Shown: piece after piece, positions 10,917 to 24,184 of the stretch
Numbering within the stretch: position 1 is the stretch's first letter
Layout: every line of letters starts with the position of its first letter
NCBI GenBank assembly: GCA_032871835.1
Contig: CM065299.1
Coordinates: 95,246,652-95,310,651 of the forward strand
Reading direction: 5' to 3'
Origin: Dipteronia dyeriana
Lineage: Eukaryota > Streptophyta > Magnoliopsida > Sapindales > Sapindaceae
Length of the DNA stretch: 64,000 nucleotides
The notes under the pieces: model-generated
Seen by the model: the letters and a program-made list of their open reading frames with translations, nothing else
Told to the model about the DNA's origin: nothing
Database searches by the model: none
Position numbers and translations under genes: made by a program

Positions 10917-13900
10917 ATGGAACCCCGAAGAGAGAGGAAATTCGCGAGAACCAAAGAGAAAAAAGCGAAAGCCGATTTAGCTGCTGTTCTGCGGAAATCA
11001 TGGTACCATTTGAGGTTGTCGGTGAGGCACCCGTCGCGTGTTCCCACGTGGGACGCTATTGTCCTCACTGCGGCTAGTCCCGAACAAGCCGAGTTGTACG
11101 AGTGGCAGCTCAGGCGCGCCCAGCGAATGGGTCGGATCTCTTCCTCCACAGTCACTCTTGCCGTGCCCGACCCGGACGGCCAGCGGATCGGATCCGGTGC
11201 AGCCACACTCAATGCCATCCATGCGCTAGCTAAGCATTACAAGAAGCTCGGTTCCGATCTTAGTCAGCAGGTATTCGATTTACTTACAAGCTTTAATTAT
11301 CATTATTATACTTAGAATAATTCTCTGGTCAGTCCGGTCCTGAATTTTTTTGTCAGGTGCTTAGAATTCCCACCCATTATACTTATACCGAATGGTGTGA
11401 AAATGTTGATTCAGTAAAGCAAAAGTGTATTTGCCTATGTACTGCACTTTATCAATTGTCAAGTGTTAAAAGAACAACTGTAAAAATTGTACAACTGAAT
11501 ACTTGGCAGATTTTAAGAATATTCTATGTCAAAGATTTTATGATCTTGTTGGCTGCTTGTTGTGTTATGAGAATCTTGGTTTTATATTTATGTCTTGCAG
11601 CATAGCTTTATTTGAGAATCTATGTTGCTATTGGTGAAATTGAAGTCTTTCGGTTGGTGGCTTTAATGGGAAAAATATGATCAACAGGTGACAGTTACAA
11701 ATGGGGGAGGATCTGAATCTTTTGTGAACAATGAAGATTCTGTCCTGGCAATGGCTAAGTTCATGTCCAAAAAGCATATACTATTGCTTCATGCCGGAGG
11801 TGACTCTAAGAGGGTACCATGGGCCAATCCCATGGGGAAGGTTTTCCTGCCACTTCCGTATTTGGCTGCAGATGACCCTGATGGGCCTGTTCCTCTCCTT
11901 TTTGACCATATACTTGCGATTGCTTCTTGTGCAAGACAAGCTTTCAGAAATGAAGGTTAGTTAATATGTCTTGTATGTTACGTTGAATCATAGTTCTCAG
12001 CATTGCTCAAAATTTATACAGTATGGTATTCGATTTTTATTTATACGCATAAGGATGTGCATATACTAGTATACTACTAGATTTGTACATCTACCAAATG
12101 GTTATTTAACTGAATTGCATATGGATCCACTTAGCTTTTCATGTCTTGATCCCTTATCTTTGCTTAAATTTGCATTTTCTACTTCAGCTTAGTGTTTAAA
12201 TAATATATATATATATTAAGAGTTGAGGATAATTTACAGTCTACTGTCACACCCGAAAATGTCGTGTTAGCTTCCTGTAACCAGAACAATTCTGTAAATC
12301 TAGAGTAGCAAAGCATTGACATGGTTGTTAGTTCTTTTATTAATCAAATCTATTTGTTAATATTGTAATAACTGCATTTTGTCACATAACATCAATTGAA
12401 AGATGGTTGTTACCAGTAAACAACCATTTCCTGTTGTAGTTTTGGATGTTTACCTGTCAATTTTTTTTTTATATTTGCAGGTGGAATTTTCACTATGACT
12501 GGGGATGTTCTTCCATGTTTTGATACCTCCACCATCATCCTTCCAGAGGATGCATCATGTATCATTACTGTTCCCATCACGCTTGATATTGCCTCTAACC
12601 ATGGAGTAATTGTGGCAGCTAAAACTGGGATTTCCTCTGAAAATTATACGCTCAGTTTAGTTGACAATCTTTTGCAGAAACCAACTGTAGAGGAGCTTGT
12701 CGAGAATCATTCAATTCTAGATGATGGTAGAACATTGCTTGACACAGGAATAATAGCAGTTAGAGGGAAGGCATGGGAGGAACTTGTCATGCTTTCATGT
12801 TCTTGCCAAGCAATGATTTCCGAGCTTCTTAAGAGCAGAAAAGAGGCAAGTTACTGACTTCAGTTTGTAATTTTATTTTTAGTACTGGAAACAAAAGGAA
12901 CCATTTCATTTTATGATGTCTCTCTGTGAAGGACCTGGCTTGAGTATTTGAAGCATACCTGTGTTTTTTTTGGTATTAAGCTTAGAAGTGACAGGTAAAA
13001 TTTTAGAGAAAAAAAGTTCGCTTGGACCCAGATGTCTTCCGATAGTGCTTTATTGATAATTTAGCTCAATTTATATAAGAGTTGTCATCCTCATCATCAA
13101 TCACTGTGTACTCATTTGAGCTATTCTTCCTTGTGGATGTGTAGCCAACAATGTGAAAAAGAAAAAACCTGCATGATCGTCAACATAGCATAAACTTCCC
13201 ATACTTCAAAACCAAATATTGGCTCCTTCCAGTTGCTTATATATACTGTAGCCTTTTTTGTTTCCCATCTTTATATATGATCATCCTAGCTCAATAAAAC
13301 TCTCAGATTTCTATGGGCCATCAATTGTCCCTTTTCTCTTAGGCCTCTATCTGCTTATTCTCGGACAATTTTATTACAGATTGTCTCTGACTTGAACTTC
13401 TACCTTTTGATAAAGAAAAAGTATTTTTTCTTTGTTGTTTCTGGTATAAGGTCTTGTACATGGCTGTCCAAGAGTTAGTGTTGAACCTTATTGGAAACCA
13501 TTTGCATTACTCTGACAGTTTCAAGATTGTTATCTTTACTTGTAGATGAGTTTATACGAAGACTTGGTAGCCGCTTGGGTGCCGGCGAAACATGACTGGT
13601 TGAAATTACGCCCTCTTGGTGAAGAGCTTGTCAGAAAATTGGGAAAACAGAAGATGTTCAGCTACTGTGCATGTATGCTAAATACTATCTGAAGTATCAA
13701 GTGTTTGTGATTTTGCTTATTGTTGTTACTATTCTTGTTGTTTCTAATGATGTTGCCCTTGCTCAATTATTTGCTACAGATGAGTTATCATTCCTACATT
13801 TTGGAACATCAAGTGAAGTTTTGGATCACCTGAGTGGGGATGTTTCAGGAATTGTAGGTCGAAGACATTTATGTTCCATTCCGGCAACCACTGTATCTGA

Positions 13901-16761
13901 CATCGCAGCATCTGCTGTTGTTCTTTCCAGCAAAATTGCACAAGGTGTCTCGATTGGGGAAGATTCTCTTATATATGATTCTAACATTTCCAGAAGAATA
14001 CAAATCGGCTCCCTATCTATAGTTGTTGGTATTAATTTCCCCGAAGACACTGGTGGGACAGCAGAAGATTCATTCCAGTTCATGCTTCCAGATCGCCATT
14101 GTCTTTGGGAGGTTCCATTAGTAGGATGCACCGAAAGAGTATTAGTGTATTGTGGCCTCCATGATAATCCAAAAATGTCATTATCCAAGGATGGGACATT
14201 TTGTGGTAAACCTTGGGAGAAGATTTTGCATGATTTAGGCATTCAAGAGAGTGACCTATGGAGTTCAACAGGTAGTCAGGAAAAGTGCTTATGGAATGCA
14301 AAAATTTTCCCCATTATTTCTTACTTTGAGATGCTTAGTTTGGCAACATGGTTGATGGGCTTGAGTGACCAAAAAACTGAATTCTTGCTGCCCTTATGGA
14401 GAAACTCACGCCGTGTCAGTTTGGAAGAGTTGCATAGATCAATCAACTTTTCAGAAATGTGTACTGGTTCCAGTAATCATCAAGCAGATCTTGCAGCTGG
14501 AATTGCCAAAGCTTGCATTAATTATGGCATGCTTGGGCGCAACTTATCCCAATTGTGTGAAGAAATTCTTCAAAAAGAACTTTTAGGAATTGAACAATGT
14601 AAGGATTTCTTAGACCTTTGTCCCAAACTTCTGGAACAGAACTCCAAGATTCTTCCAAAAAGTCGGGCATATCAGGTACAAGTTGATCTGCTCCGAGCAT
14701 GCAGAGATGAAACATCGGCCTGTGAATTGGAGCTTAAAGTTTGGGCTGCTGTTGCTGATGAAACTGCTTCAGCAGTGAGATATGGGTTTAGAGGTAAAGT
14801 CTAATTCTCATGTCTTCAGTTGTAACATCATTATTTAATTTCTGAAATTCTGGAGAAAATAACCAATAATTAGAGTGGACTGACTTGATTTTCATTTATA
14901 ATGTTTGTCAAATTTTTAAGGGGTAATTAGTTTACAGCACCTTTTTATTTCTTGTAGAAAACCTCTTGGTGTCCCCCAGCAGAACTGCTCCAGTATATCA
15001 GAACAATAATGTTAATGGCTGTTCAGATCAGTCTTTTCATACAAGAACAGTGAAGGTTGAGTTACCGGTTCGAGTAGATTTTGTTGGGGGTTGGAGTGAT
15101 ACACCTCCGTGGAGCTTAGAACGTGCTGGTTTTGTTTTAAATATGGCATTAAGTCTGGAAGGTTCTCTTCCAATTGGTGCTGTCGTAGAGACAACAAAAA
15201 ATGGCGGAGTATTGATTAGTGATGATGGTGGAAACCAGTTACACATTGAAGATCTTACCTCTATTTCTGCTCCTTTTGACCATGGCGATCGATTTCGACT
15301 TGTCAAATCTGCATTGCTTGTGACTGGTATTGTTCATGAAAATAGTCTTGTATCAACTGGATTGCAAATCAGGACATGGGCCAATGTTCCTCGTGGCAGC
15401 GGGTTAGGAACTTCTAGCATCTTAGCTGCTGCTGTTGTGAAAGCACTTCTCCAGATAACTGATGGTGACAATAGTAACGAAAATGTTGCTAGACTTGTTT
15501 TAGTGTTAGAGCAGCTCATGGGGACAGGAGGCGGTTGGCAGGACCAAATTGGAGGTTTGTACCCAGGGATTAAATTTACTTCAAGTTTCCCTGGTATACC
15601 ATTGCGGCTCCAAGTCACCCCCTTGCTAGCATCTCCTAAGTTAGTTTCGGAGTTGCAGCAGCGATTGCTTGTGGTGTTTACTGGTCAAGTAAATATTCTA
15701 ATCCTTTTCTTTTTCCTTTATCTGATTTGGACATTCAATTTGTGGTTCGTCCTGACAAAACAATCAAATTTTAAGGGTTTTAGGACATTGCATATAAAGT
15801 GGGCACCATTGCCCTCTGGAATGCTTTCTCTTATACTGGGTTATATGGTAATTATATCGTTGAAGTTGATACTTAAGAAGCTTGTTCACTTGGCGATGTT
15901 TACCACTTTGTGCATGTTGTTTTCAAAATGTAATCTTAGAGAAAACATAGATAGCATCCCCCTCAGTCTGTGTGGGCATGTCATATTAGTAGGTCTCAGT
16001 CCCTGCTAGCATTCTCGATGGAGTGAACCCGCTTTTAATTTGCCAAGACCGATCACCACTTATAGATTTGCATTTGCACATGTATATTTTCTAATCTTGA
16101 TTGTGAGTGACTGGCATAGAACATCTTGGGACAATTATTGACTGGTTGGGTCTGGCACAGATGCCACAACCCTAAATTCTTTTTTATTTCATAGACGATA
16201 TAATTTAGACAATGGTTTGTTGAAACAAGGCATGTTTGAACATCGGATAGTTCTTTCTTCCATTGCCATTGCCATTGACAATATGCACCTGTCGTTCAAA
16301 TTAAGTAGAACATTGTTTTGCATTCCAATTCTTATAATGTACTACTACAATGCTTGCAGGTTCGACTTGCGCATGAAGTACTACAAAAGGTGGTAACTCG
16401 ATATCTTCAACGGGACAACCTTCTTGTATCGAGCATCAAGCGTCTAACGGACCTGGCAAAGATCGGTAGAGAAGCATTAATGAACTGTGACATAGATGAA
16501 CTAGGGGAGATCATGTTAGAGGCTTGGAGATTGCACCAAGAACTCGACCCTTATTGCAGTAACGAATTTGTTGACAAGCTATTTGCATTTGCTGACTCTT
16601 ACTGTTGTGGTTACAAGCTAGTGGGTGCCGGCGGCGGCGGCTTTGCATTGTTACTTGCCAATGACGCCGAGTCTGCAACTCAACTCAAACAAAAGCTAGG
16701 AAAAGATTCAAATTTTGACTACGTCAAAGTATACAATTGGAGTATCTTTCTAGATTCTTAG
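10917..16761 (+). CDS. FKGP: Bifunctional L-fucokinase / GDP-L-fucose pyrophosphorylase
   Basis: Seven exons: 10917..11270, 11688..11955, 12481..12845, 13546..13672, 13780..14793, 14958..15688 and 16360..16761, giving 1086 residues (the Arabidopsis enzyme has about 1055). The N-terminal half is the pyrophosphorylase (L-fucose-1-phosphate + GTP to GDP-L-fucose), with GQRIGSGAAT (about residues 88-97) and the nucleotide loop HAGGDSKR (about 153-160). The C-terminal half is a GHMP kinase (L-fucose + ATP): VRVDFVGGWSDTPPW (about 747-761), the ATP loop VPRGSGLGTSS (about 853-863) and the C-terminal GAGGGGFALLL (about 1042-1052). It recycles L-fucose for cell-wall polysaccharides and glycoproteins in the cytosol. 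Intron 3 starts with GC, and reading GC there is needed to keep phase and the conserved KEMSLYEDL junction. All else is GT-AG. No break is seen. Confidence 0.96.
12846..13545 (+). other. GC-AG intron in FKGP
   Basis: The upstream exon ends AAAGAG and the intron begins GCAAGT, otherwise a perfect donor consensus; it ends CTTGTAG before ATGAGTTTATAC. The only nearby GT donor (12851) would shift the frame. GC-AG introns are about 1 percent of plant introns. Confidence 0.8.
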
Positions 16762-17661
16762 CTACAATTGTATTTGTAGAGGTGTAAATTAAAAAAATAG
16801 CTCATTATACTTAAAACATAAATAAATAAAAAATAAAAAACCCTAAATTATTCTTTGTTATACATTTAGATACTCATTTTAATTTTCTGTATAACGACGA
16901 CAAGAAGAAAATACATATATTGTGATTGATGATGATGATGTACTATTTTTATCTCAGAATGATTTTATTAACTTTCTGGTAGAAATGATGGCTTGCCTGC
17001 CAAGTAGGCCCAAGCATAACTTGTCAAAATGGCAAAGAATCCAATTTGGGAGCGCATTGGATTCCATTTTAATCGGAAAACGGCATCGCTTTTGCCTGGT
17101 TAATAAAAATCCTTAGATTAGGGTTTGAGATAACGAATCAGATTTTACAACAGCCTTAGACTCGTTAAAATCATAATGTTGAAGATTTCTTTATCACATC
17201 TGGCTATGTGATTGTGATTGTGATTGTGTGATGAAAATGATGATAAAAAATGGTTGTTGGCCCCCCTCTCAATCCCACCACCGCAACGCCATATAATTGC
17301 ATTCTCCAAGTCAAGAAGAAAAAGAAAAAGGTCCAGAAAACACGTTGAATTTTTTTTAGGAAAAAAAAAAAAACACGTAGAATTTGCTTCATCATATCAT
17401 AGCCATTGTTATTATTATTATTATTATTTTAAATATATTGCAGTCAATCGGTAACGGTTGTTGTGCTGACTTTTGGGTCAGCCAATAATAATTTGCCACA
17501 TCCGTATAATTTATACGTTTTATTAGTGTATAATAATGCGGGGTCCACTGCCAAAATTTACAAGTGTTTACTTTATCAGGTCCAGAGCTAATTTTCTCAA
17601 GATTGGATACAGAGAAGGCGTATAAGCAGAGTAGGAGTAGAGAAGAGAGAGAGAAGGTGAA
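16762..17661. other. Intergenic DNA between FKGP and the LRAT-domain gene
   Basis: Contains the FKGP 3' end, a GTGATT microsatellite at about 17211-17230, a TTA/ATT run at about 17408-17430 and a GA-rich leader just before 17662. No further gene is visible. Confidence 0.4.
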
Positions 17662-19985
17662 ATGGGTTTGCTCACAAACAAAGTAGAGAGAGACGAGATC
17701 AAGGCAGGAGATCATATTTACACTTACAGAGCTGTTTTCACTTACTCTCATCATGGTATATGTCTCTTTTTTTTTTGACTCATAATTTGTGAATTTCTTA
17801 ATTTATTTCAACATTTTGCAATGTGGGTTTTTTTTTTCATTGAATCTCCTTTGTGGGTTTTTTTGTTTAGTTTTTGCTTCCATCGTTTTTTTTTTTTTTT
17901 AATTTACTTCTGTATCTTCGATTCAAATGTTTTTTTATTTCTTTAGTTTTTATTATTTTATTGTGGATTGTTCTCTGTTTTTCTATATTTGGCTGTATAG
18001 GTGTTATTTCTTACATTCCTGTGATGCATTTTATTCATTTTTATTCCATGCTTAAATTGGCTTTCACTGCTTCGCAAAACAAAATGTTTATAAAATAAGT
18101 GGTATGTTCAATGATGTCTAACAGGGGTGTATTAGATATGTAATTTATTGATATAATTGTCTATCACAGTTTTTGTCGTGGCTTATCTTTAGGGACTTTG
18201 AAGTTTAGTAGTTCATTGAGAGAGTAGTCGATTGTTTGGATGCTCAGATCATGTAGGAAAATATGAAAGAAAATTTTGGACTTGGGAAAGTGGAATCTTC
18301 TTCTTCAAACATGCCTATATACAAGTAATTTACTTAGCTGAATTATATATATTTTGGACTGGATCTAAGATTTAGATGAAAAATGAAAAGCCTTTGTGGG
18401 GAGAGTGAACATATAATGTCGATGTCGGTGGGAAAAAAATGGGCTGATGGTGTGGAGTGTTATGGTTCTTATTAGGAGGAGAGAATCTGTAAAGAGAAAA
18501 TTTACCTGAGTGGTTAGATTTTAAAGAAATGAGTCCTTGAAAGGTCTTATAAATCGAATTTTGGTGTTCCGTTTGTGCCATGTAATGGAATGTCAGATCC
18601 ACATTAGAGTGCTAATGGGAAAAATCAGTACCACCGTTCTCCTCTCTTGTGGATTAATTGGTTGTAGCATCGTTAATAAATGTGTAATGCTGACAATTAA
18701 CTCTCTTCCTAGTGGCATCAACTTTCACAGACCCTCTACCTGTGCTGTTGACCTTATCATTTACCACTACATATGAGAAATTTAGTCGATATTGAACCCA
18801 TTGATATCCATTTATTTCTTCACTTGTGTGTTGGTCATAAAGTTGCTATTGCCTTCTAGGTTGATGTTGATCTTTCACTTGTGGGTTAATGTGTGATTGC
18901 ATGTCCCTACCCTTTGGTTTCCTGGTTCTGCTCTTTTATGTGTAAGACGAGTCTTGATATTCCTAAGAAACTCTTGGGTTACTGTCAAGGTTATCTACTT
19001 CTACTTAAAACCAAAATTATGTGGTAATTGGTCAACTACTATTTAGTCATCGTAGGTTTAAAATAGGTCAGTATGTCAAAAAATTTAACATAATTAATCA
19101 TCTATACCTCCAATGGTTCAATATCACCAAGTAAACTGGCCGATAAAGTAGCATCAGTTATATGTAAATGTTGCCTCATACAATGTTATTGGATCTAAGT
19201 ATACACATCGACTAAAAAAAAATCCCTGACTATTCATTTTGTTGTCAGAGATCAAACTTGATCATGATCTGTGTTGAACATCTAACTCTACAGGTATATA
19301 TGTTGGGGGAAGCAAGGTGGTTCACTTTAGACCTGAACGGAACTTCAATTTAATCACAGAGACGTCTTCTGATAGCTATGATCCTGACCCCCCATCATCC
19401 TGTCCGACCTTTCCTGATTGTGGATTCAGGCAATCGAATAGTGGGGTAGTCCTATCTTGCTTGGACTGCTTCCTTAGAAATGGATCAGTTTATTGCTTCG
19501 AATATGGAGTTACTCCATCAGTTTTCCTTACCAAAATACGTGGTGGCACTTGCACAACTGCAGCATCTGATCCACCAGAAACAGTTATTCAACGAGCTAT
19601 GTATCTTCTTCAAAATGGATTTGGCAATTACGATGTGTTTCAAAACAACTGTGAGGACTTTGCACTTTACTGCAAATCAGGTCTACTGATAGTTGACAGG
19701 CTGGGGGTTGGAAGAAGTGGTCAGGCTTCGTCTATTATCGGGGCTCCATTGGCTGCCATTCTTTCTTCTCCATTGAAGTTGCTGATGCCAAGTCCTGTTG
19801 GCGTGGCAACAGTTACTGCTGGCGTGTACTGTATGAGCAGGTATGCAACTGATATTGGCGTACGCTCTGATGTGGTCAAGGTGGCAGTGGAGGACCTGGC
19901 TGTGAACCTGGGCTGGCTGACCCATCATGAGGAAACAGGCGAAGCTAACGAGACTTCTAACAGACAGATATCCATGCCCAGGTGA
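17662..19985 (+). CDS. LRAT/NC-domain protein (LEAD-sensitive-1-like)
   Basis: Two exons, 17662..17755 and 19294..19985, joined in phase across a 1.5-kb GT-AG intron; 261 residues. The fold's conserved residues are present: H31 in SHHGIYVGG, H42 in VVHF and the nucleophile C151 in [13 protein letters not shown]. An [13 protein letters not shown] hydrophobic stretch ([16 protein letters not shown]) and a second ([15 protein letters not shown]) lie C-terminally and could associate with membranes. LRAT-like proteins belong to the NlpC/P60 superfamily; animal members are acyltransferases or phospholipases, while the plant members' substrate is not settled. The exon 1 start [20 protein letters not shown] is the family's usual N-terminus. 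Confidence 0.9.
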
Positions 19986-21013
19986 CGTGAATTACCTTGT
20001 CCATGCAAAGCTTTGCACGTATACTATTGGTGATAGTATATACAATAAGCAATTGATAGCATTGATTAGTGAACTTATGATGTGGATGTTACCCTCAAAT
20101 CTCTCTTTCTCGTTTTCTCTAGGGTTGCCTGCAACTGCTTTTTTGTTATTTACTACTGTGTATCAACTGTTGAAAGAACTGGAGTTAAATTGTGGTTTAA
20201 ATGAAGTGCATAGAGTGCTTTGTTACTTCTTGTTGAAGCAACACCAATTCTTAGAAGATCGATGACATGTAGGAACAGTTAGGCTATGGTGCTTCTTTTG
20301 ATTACAAATCTTAACAGTATATCTCGTGTTGATAACTATGTATGTCCTGCTAATATTGCTTTTGAGAAACAATCTTTTTCAAAACCAAATCTTCTTGAGG
20401 CCAGGCAAGTGGTCTTGGGTGTCATAAGAGTATATGACATTGAAAATAAATCTCCAACGGTCCCAACCTGCTTACTCATCTAGAAACTGAGAAAAACTTG
20501 TTCGTTTATTCTATATATTTATCGGTATTACTGATTACGTTGTAAGTTTATACTATTACAAGCTGAGGTTGGGACCACCCACCAGAAATTTTAAAAATCA
20601 ATCCACGTACGTCAGTACGTGTACGGCACCATAACTTGCTAGCTAGTTGCCCATAAAACTCAGACATACTAAAATACGACATGAAAAAGTAGGATGATAG
20701 TAACGAAGATTGAATAGTGTGGTTCGCACAAACTACGCTGGTAGTGCGTTGCATGGTGTAATGCAATACCCCAAAGCATTGACGTGAAGGGAAGTTTCTT
20801 AAATCAAAGTACACACAATTACAAATAATTCAGGGTTTTGAGAGGGGATTCGAATCCACAATCTTCTAGTGCAAGTGTGACAAGTGTACTATTGAACTAA
20901 TTTTATCTTGTCTAGAAGCAATCGTTTTAACACTTATTATTATGTAACACAGAGACAGCATCTTGATAATTAACATTGATATCCGTCTTGTTAATAACTT
21001 AATCAAAATAAAC
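19986..21013. other. 3' regions of the LRAT-domain and ALMT genes
   Basis: These genes converge here, so the interval holds both 3' UTRs. Two open frames (19927..20265 and 20286..20483) have no recognisable motif. A short tRNA-like repeat is listed separately. Confidence 0.4.
20840..20905 (-). repeat. Possible tRNA-derived SINE head
   Basis: On the minus strand TTAGTTCAATAG (20900..20889) resembles a Pol III A box and GGATTCGAATCC (20846..20857, self-complementary) resembles a B box, spaced as in tRNA-derived SINEs. No poly-A/T tail or target duplication is defined, so this is tentative. Confidence 0.25.
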
Positions 21014-23016
21014 TCAGACCTTTGGTGGAGTCTTCATGGTTTGATCATGATCTTGGTTATCATAAGTGTGTATCTTAGTGGAGCGAGTATGAGTACGAGT
21101 ATGATTGGGTTTCTTATCGGTCGCCGGCTTGAATTCTGCCATGGCGGCTAACTCGTCTACTTCATTAACAATTCCTTCAATTCTAGCAGCACTTTGTATC
21201 AACATAGACACTATGGTAGCTAGTGGAAGAATCTCCATGAAAGGCGGCGTAGCTGTGATTTTCGTCATGGGGTCTGTATTTGCTTCTCCTGGATGAGCTT
21301 CTGATGATGATGGGGTTGTTATAATGAGATGATTGGGAATAGATTTCATGGCATTTCGAAGTTCTTCCACTGCAAAGCTCATCTCTCCAACCAATAACTC
21401 TATTTTAGATGATTTTTTCATCGTTTTCATGGTACTAGTCAATTCTTGCAACACATTTGATGAAGTGGTGCTCAATCTCAAACAAATACGTTTCAAATGG
21501 CTCTTTAGGTGTATAGGAGCCTGCAGAAAACGAAAATTGTAAGACCATAAACGTATCCAGAGAAATAATTTGAATCAAATTCTGTCAAGTTTAATGTCTG
21601 ACCTGAATTTTAGAATTTACACAACCGTTGAGAGTCTCAATACAATAAGCACTGTTGCGCATTGAAGCACCAATCTTGAGGTACTGTTTCCATGGATGTC
21701 TGAAATTGAATCGACCATGTGCTGGTTCCCATCTTGCAAACGTGGCCTGAGCAGTGTTAATTAATGAAAGAGATTAGTATTAAAATCAAATTATAATTCT
21801 TCCTGCTGTTTAATATATAACCTATACTAGGAACAAGAATTGTCATCTTAATTAATTACCATAGATTCTTCTGTTGCTTTTGTATTAAGCACACATTTAT
21901 AGCCTAGCATTTTCTTTCTACAATCTTCTTCAATGGCTGCTGCTGATGAAGTTTTGTTGTCTTTGAAGTACTCAGCTACACACTCTGCAGTGAGATTACA
22001 GTCAAATTAATGATGAATTAATGAATTATATTGGGTATGGTTTTTAATTCAGTGCACATACCATCCAAGGAATAAGCTAGTTTTTCCAGGTTGAGACAAA
22101 TGAGTTGGTGAAGCTCACCACCTGCCCAAATGGGACACACAACCATGCTAACAATAATGCAGAGGCTGGTTCCAATGGCTATTGTAGACACTCTATGGTG
22201 AGCCATCTCAAACAATTTGTCCACCCGGTATCCGGAAACTGATACTAAGCTGAAGGTAAGGATGAATATCAACACACCGTAGTCGAATCTGGCTTTGATT
22301 GTTGGCATAAACCGAGAGAAAGTTGCTGCTGAAACTGCAAACAACCAAGCAAGCAAAGAGAGGCCACTGCCATGATCAGTATCACAAACAAGTACTATAT
22401 ATTTATATACAGGAATTTTAATTTCACTTACCTAAAACGAAAACTGAGGCTCCAATTATTATTGGTTCCATGTCTTTGCTTGAATGACTAGCAATCCAGT
22501 GAACACCAACTCCTATTGATCCAGCAAGAGAGGTTCCTATTGCTCTATTAATGCATTTACAAAATGTTGCACCTGCAAAGCAAAGAAAGAAATTGAATTG
22601 TCAATCTTGAAGTTTGAACTAACATATATGCATGAATAGTGTACTGTGATTGTATTATTATTTGAATACTACTGACCTATGGTGGATTCAAAAACTACCA
22701 CAACAGTCATGATTGCCCACATAGCATTTCCTCCAACGCTTTCATACAAAGGTCTCATGTAGTAAAAAAGTGACACAAGAGATATAGCCAACCCTACTTT
22801 GATACCATGAATAACTTTCTTAGGCTCAGCAACTGCTAATTTCCAAGCCTTGTACAAAAACTTGTAAATTTTCAGAATCATCCCTTCTAGCAGACCCTTT
22901 AATCTCAACCAGAGTTTGAGGACCGTTGCGGATTCGGGGACTAATCTCTCTGAAGTCCCGTCTGGTACATTAATCCTCCATTCCAAATTGCTTGACACTT
23001 GCTTTGCTATTGCCAT
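21014..23016 (-). CDS. Aluminium-activated malate transporter (ALMT) family channel
   Basis: Six minus-strand exons: 22677..23016, 22432..22572, 22062..22334, 21860..21984, 21603..21746 and 21014..21520; all GT-AG, giving 509 residues, typical of ALMTs. After a soluble N-terminus come about six hydrophobic segments: [91 protein letters not shown] and [20 protein letters not shown]. The cytosolic C-terminal half carries the conserved WEP motif ([19 protein letters not shown]). The family consists of anion channels, often carrying malate, in the plasma membrane or tonoplast. The tail is rich in Thr, His and Lys ([14 protein letters not shown]). The initiator is the ATG at 23016 (MAIAKQ). Which clade (root exudation, guard cell or vacuolar) cannot be told. 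Confidence 0.94.
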
Positions 23017-24184
23017 GTTAAGTGAATTAAGTTGGTACAAAATGGAGGTAGAGAGGAATATTGATTGATGATTAATTCTACAATAGTGTCAAGGTTTCAT
23101 GGCTATGAACAAGTCACTAGTCAAGTATATATAATTATATGCTATGATGAAGTCTCTGGTTAATTTAACTACTTGAGTTGAGTTGTTTTGATAAATATTT
23201 TATACTATATCTTACCAACTTGTTATAGAGGACTGAGTGCAAGAAACTTTTCGAGAAAAATTTGGTAGGTCAGATTATTTGGTTTGAGATAGTGACAGAG
23301 ATTTGCATTTCTTCATGCACAAAATGCGTATTGCCTTTAGAAGAGAAAGAGATGATAACGTATCATGGCCTAAAAAATTAGATCAAACTTTTGACAAGAA
23401 CGTCACCACCATAATCATGATTTAATTGATTATTAATTATCAACTGATCATCAACAAACTGACAAAGACTCGGATATACATATAAGTGATTACAGATATC
23501 ATGCGTGGTCTATCAAAACAATGCAATTTCAGGGGCACCAAATAAATTTCAAATTGTGATGATAAATGTGTTTTTAGTGTTCATTGTCAAGATTATTAAT
23601 TACATTTCGAAATTTTGACATGTTCTAATCTTGTGTCTGTATTACATGGCATGTGCTACGCAGCAACTGCACCCGCCAACAGATTTTATTGACTCCCAGT
23701 TTGTTTCCCATTGTGTTACAAACCACACAATGACTTGCCTAAGTAAGTGCACCGAGTGCGACCGTTGATGTTGGTCCAATTTTTTTTTTTTTTTATTTAT
23801 GAAAAACTGAATTTATATGTAAATAGGGTCTATATTTCAATGAAAAACTGACACAACATCATCAAGGGAGTCTAGTTTTTAATGGAAAGCTGAATGTTAT
23901 ATTGTAGTTTGAAGTTTAGAGTTCAATGAAAAAATTGACAAAGGGGTTCAAGTTTTATATTTAAAAAAAAAAAATTACGAACACGAATAAAGAGGTACGT
24001 TAAAATTTTTACAGAATCTATAAAAAAATTAGGACCGACTTTACAGGATAACATTTGATTATTGCTATAGGATCTAAGTTTTTACAATCCAATGTAACTG
24101 GATTGGTCCACGGATCTCCTTCTTAATATCCATTCAATATAATTGAATCGAATAATTTATTGGTTTAATTGAGAACAGCCATTA
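23017..24184. other. Upstream region of ALMT and intergenic DNA
   Basis: No gene. About 23780-23960 shows three diverged copies of a phrase around TCAATGAAAAACTGA(C) spaced 60-80 bp, a weak tandem repeat with poly-T and poly-A runs. Confidence 0.4.

Noticed and set aside
10814..11229. Minus-strand open frames opposite FKGP exon 1
   Set aside because: Shadow of a GC-rich coding exon; no conserved motif on that strand.
13671..13779. In-frame extension upstream of FKGP exon 5 with a hydrophobic stretch
   Set aside because: This is intron 4 read-through; the GT at 13673 and AG at 13779 restore the conserved reading SYCAYELSFLHFG.
13826..15618. Several 70-140 codon minus-strand frames opposite FKGP
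   Set aside because: Antisense shadows of the conserved plus-strand enzyme.
15689..16009. Open continuation of FKGP exon 6 with a hydrophobic segment
   Set aside because: It lies past a good donor (CAA|GTAAAT) and has no family similarity; exon 7 at 16360 continues the kinase.
20286..20483. 65-codon open frame after the LRAT-domain gene
   Set aside because: No motif, and it lies in the expected 3' region of two convergent genes.
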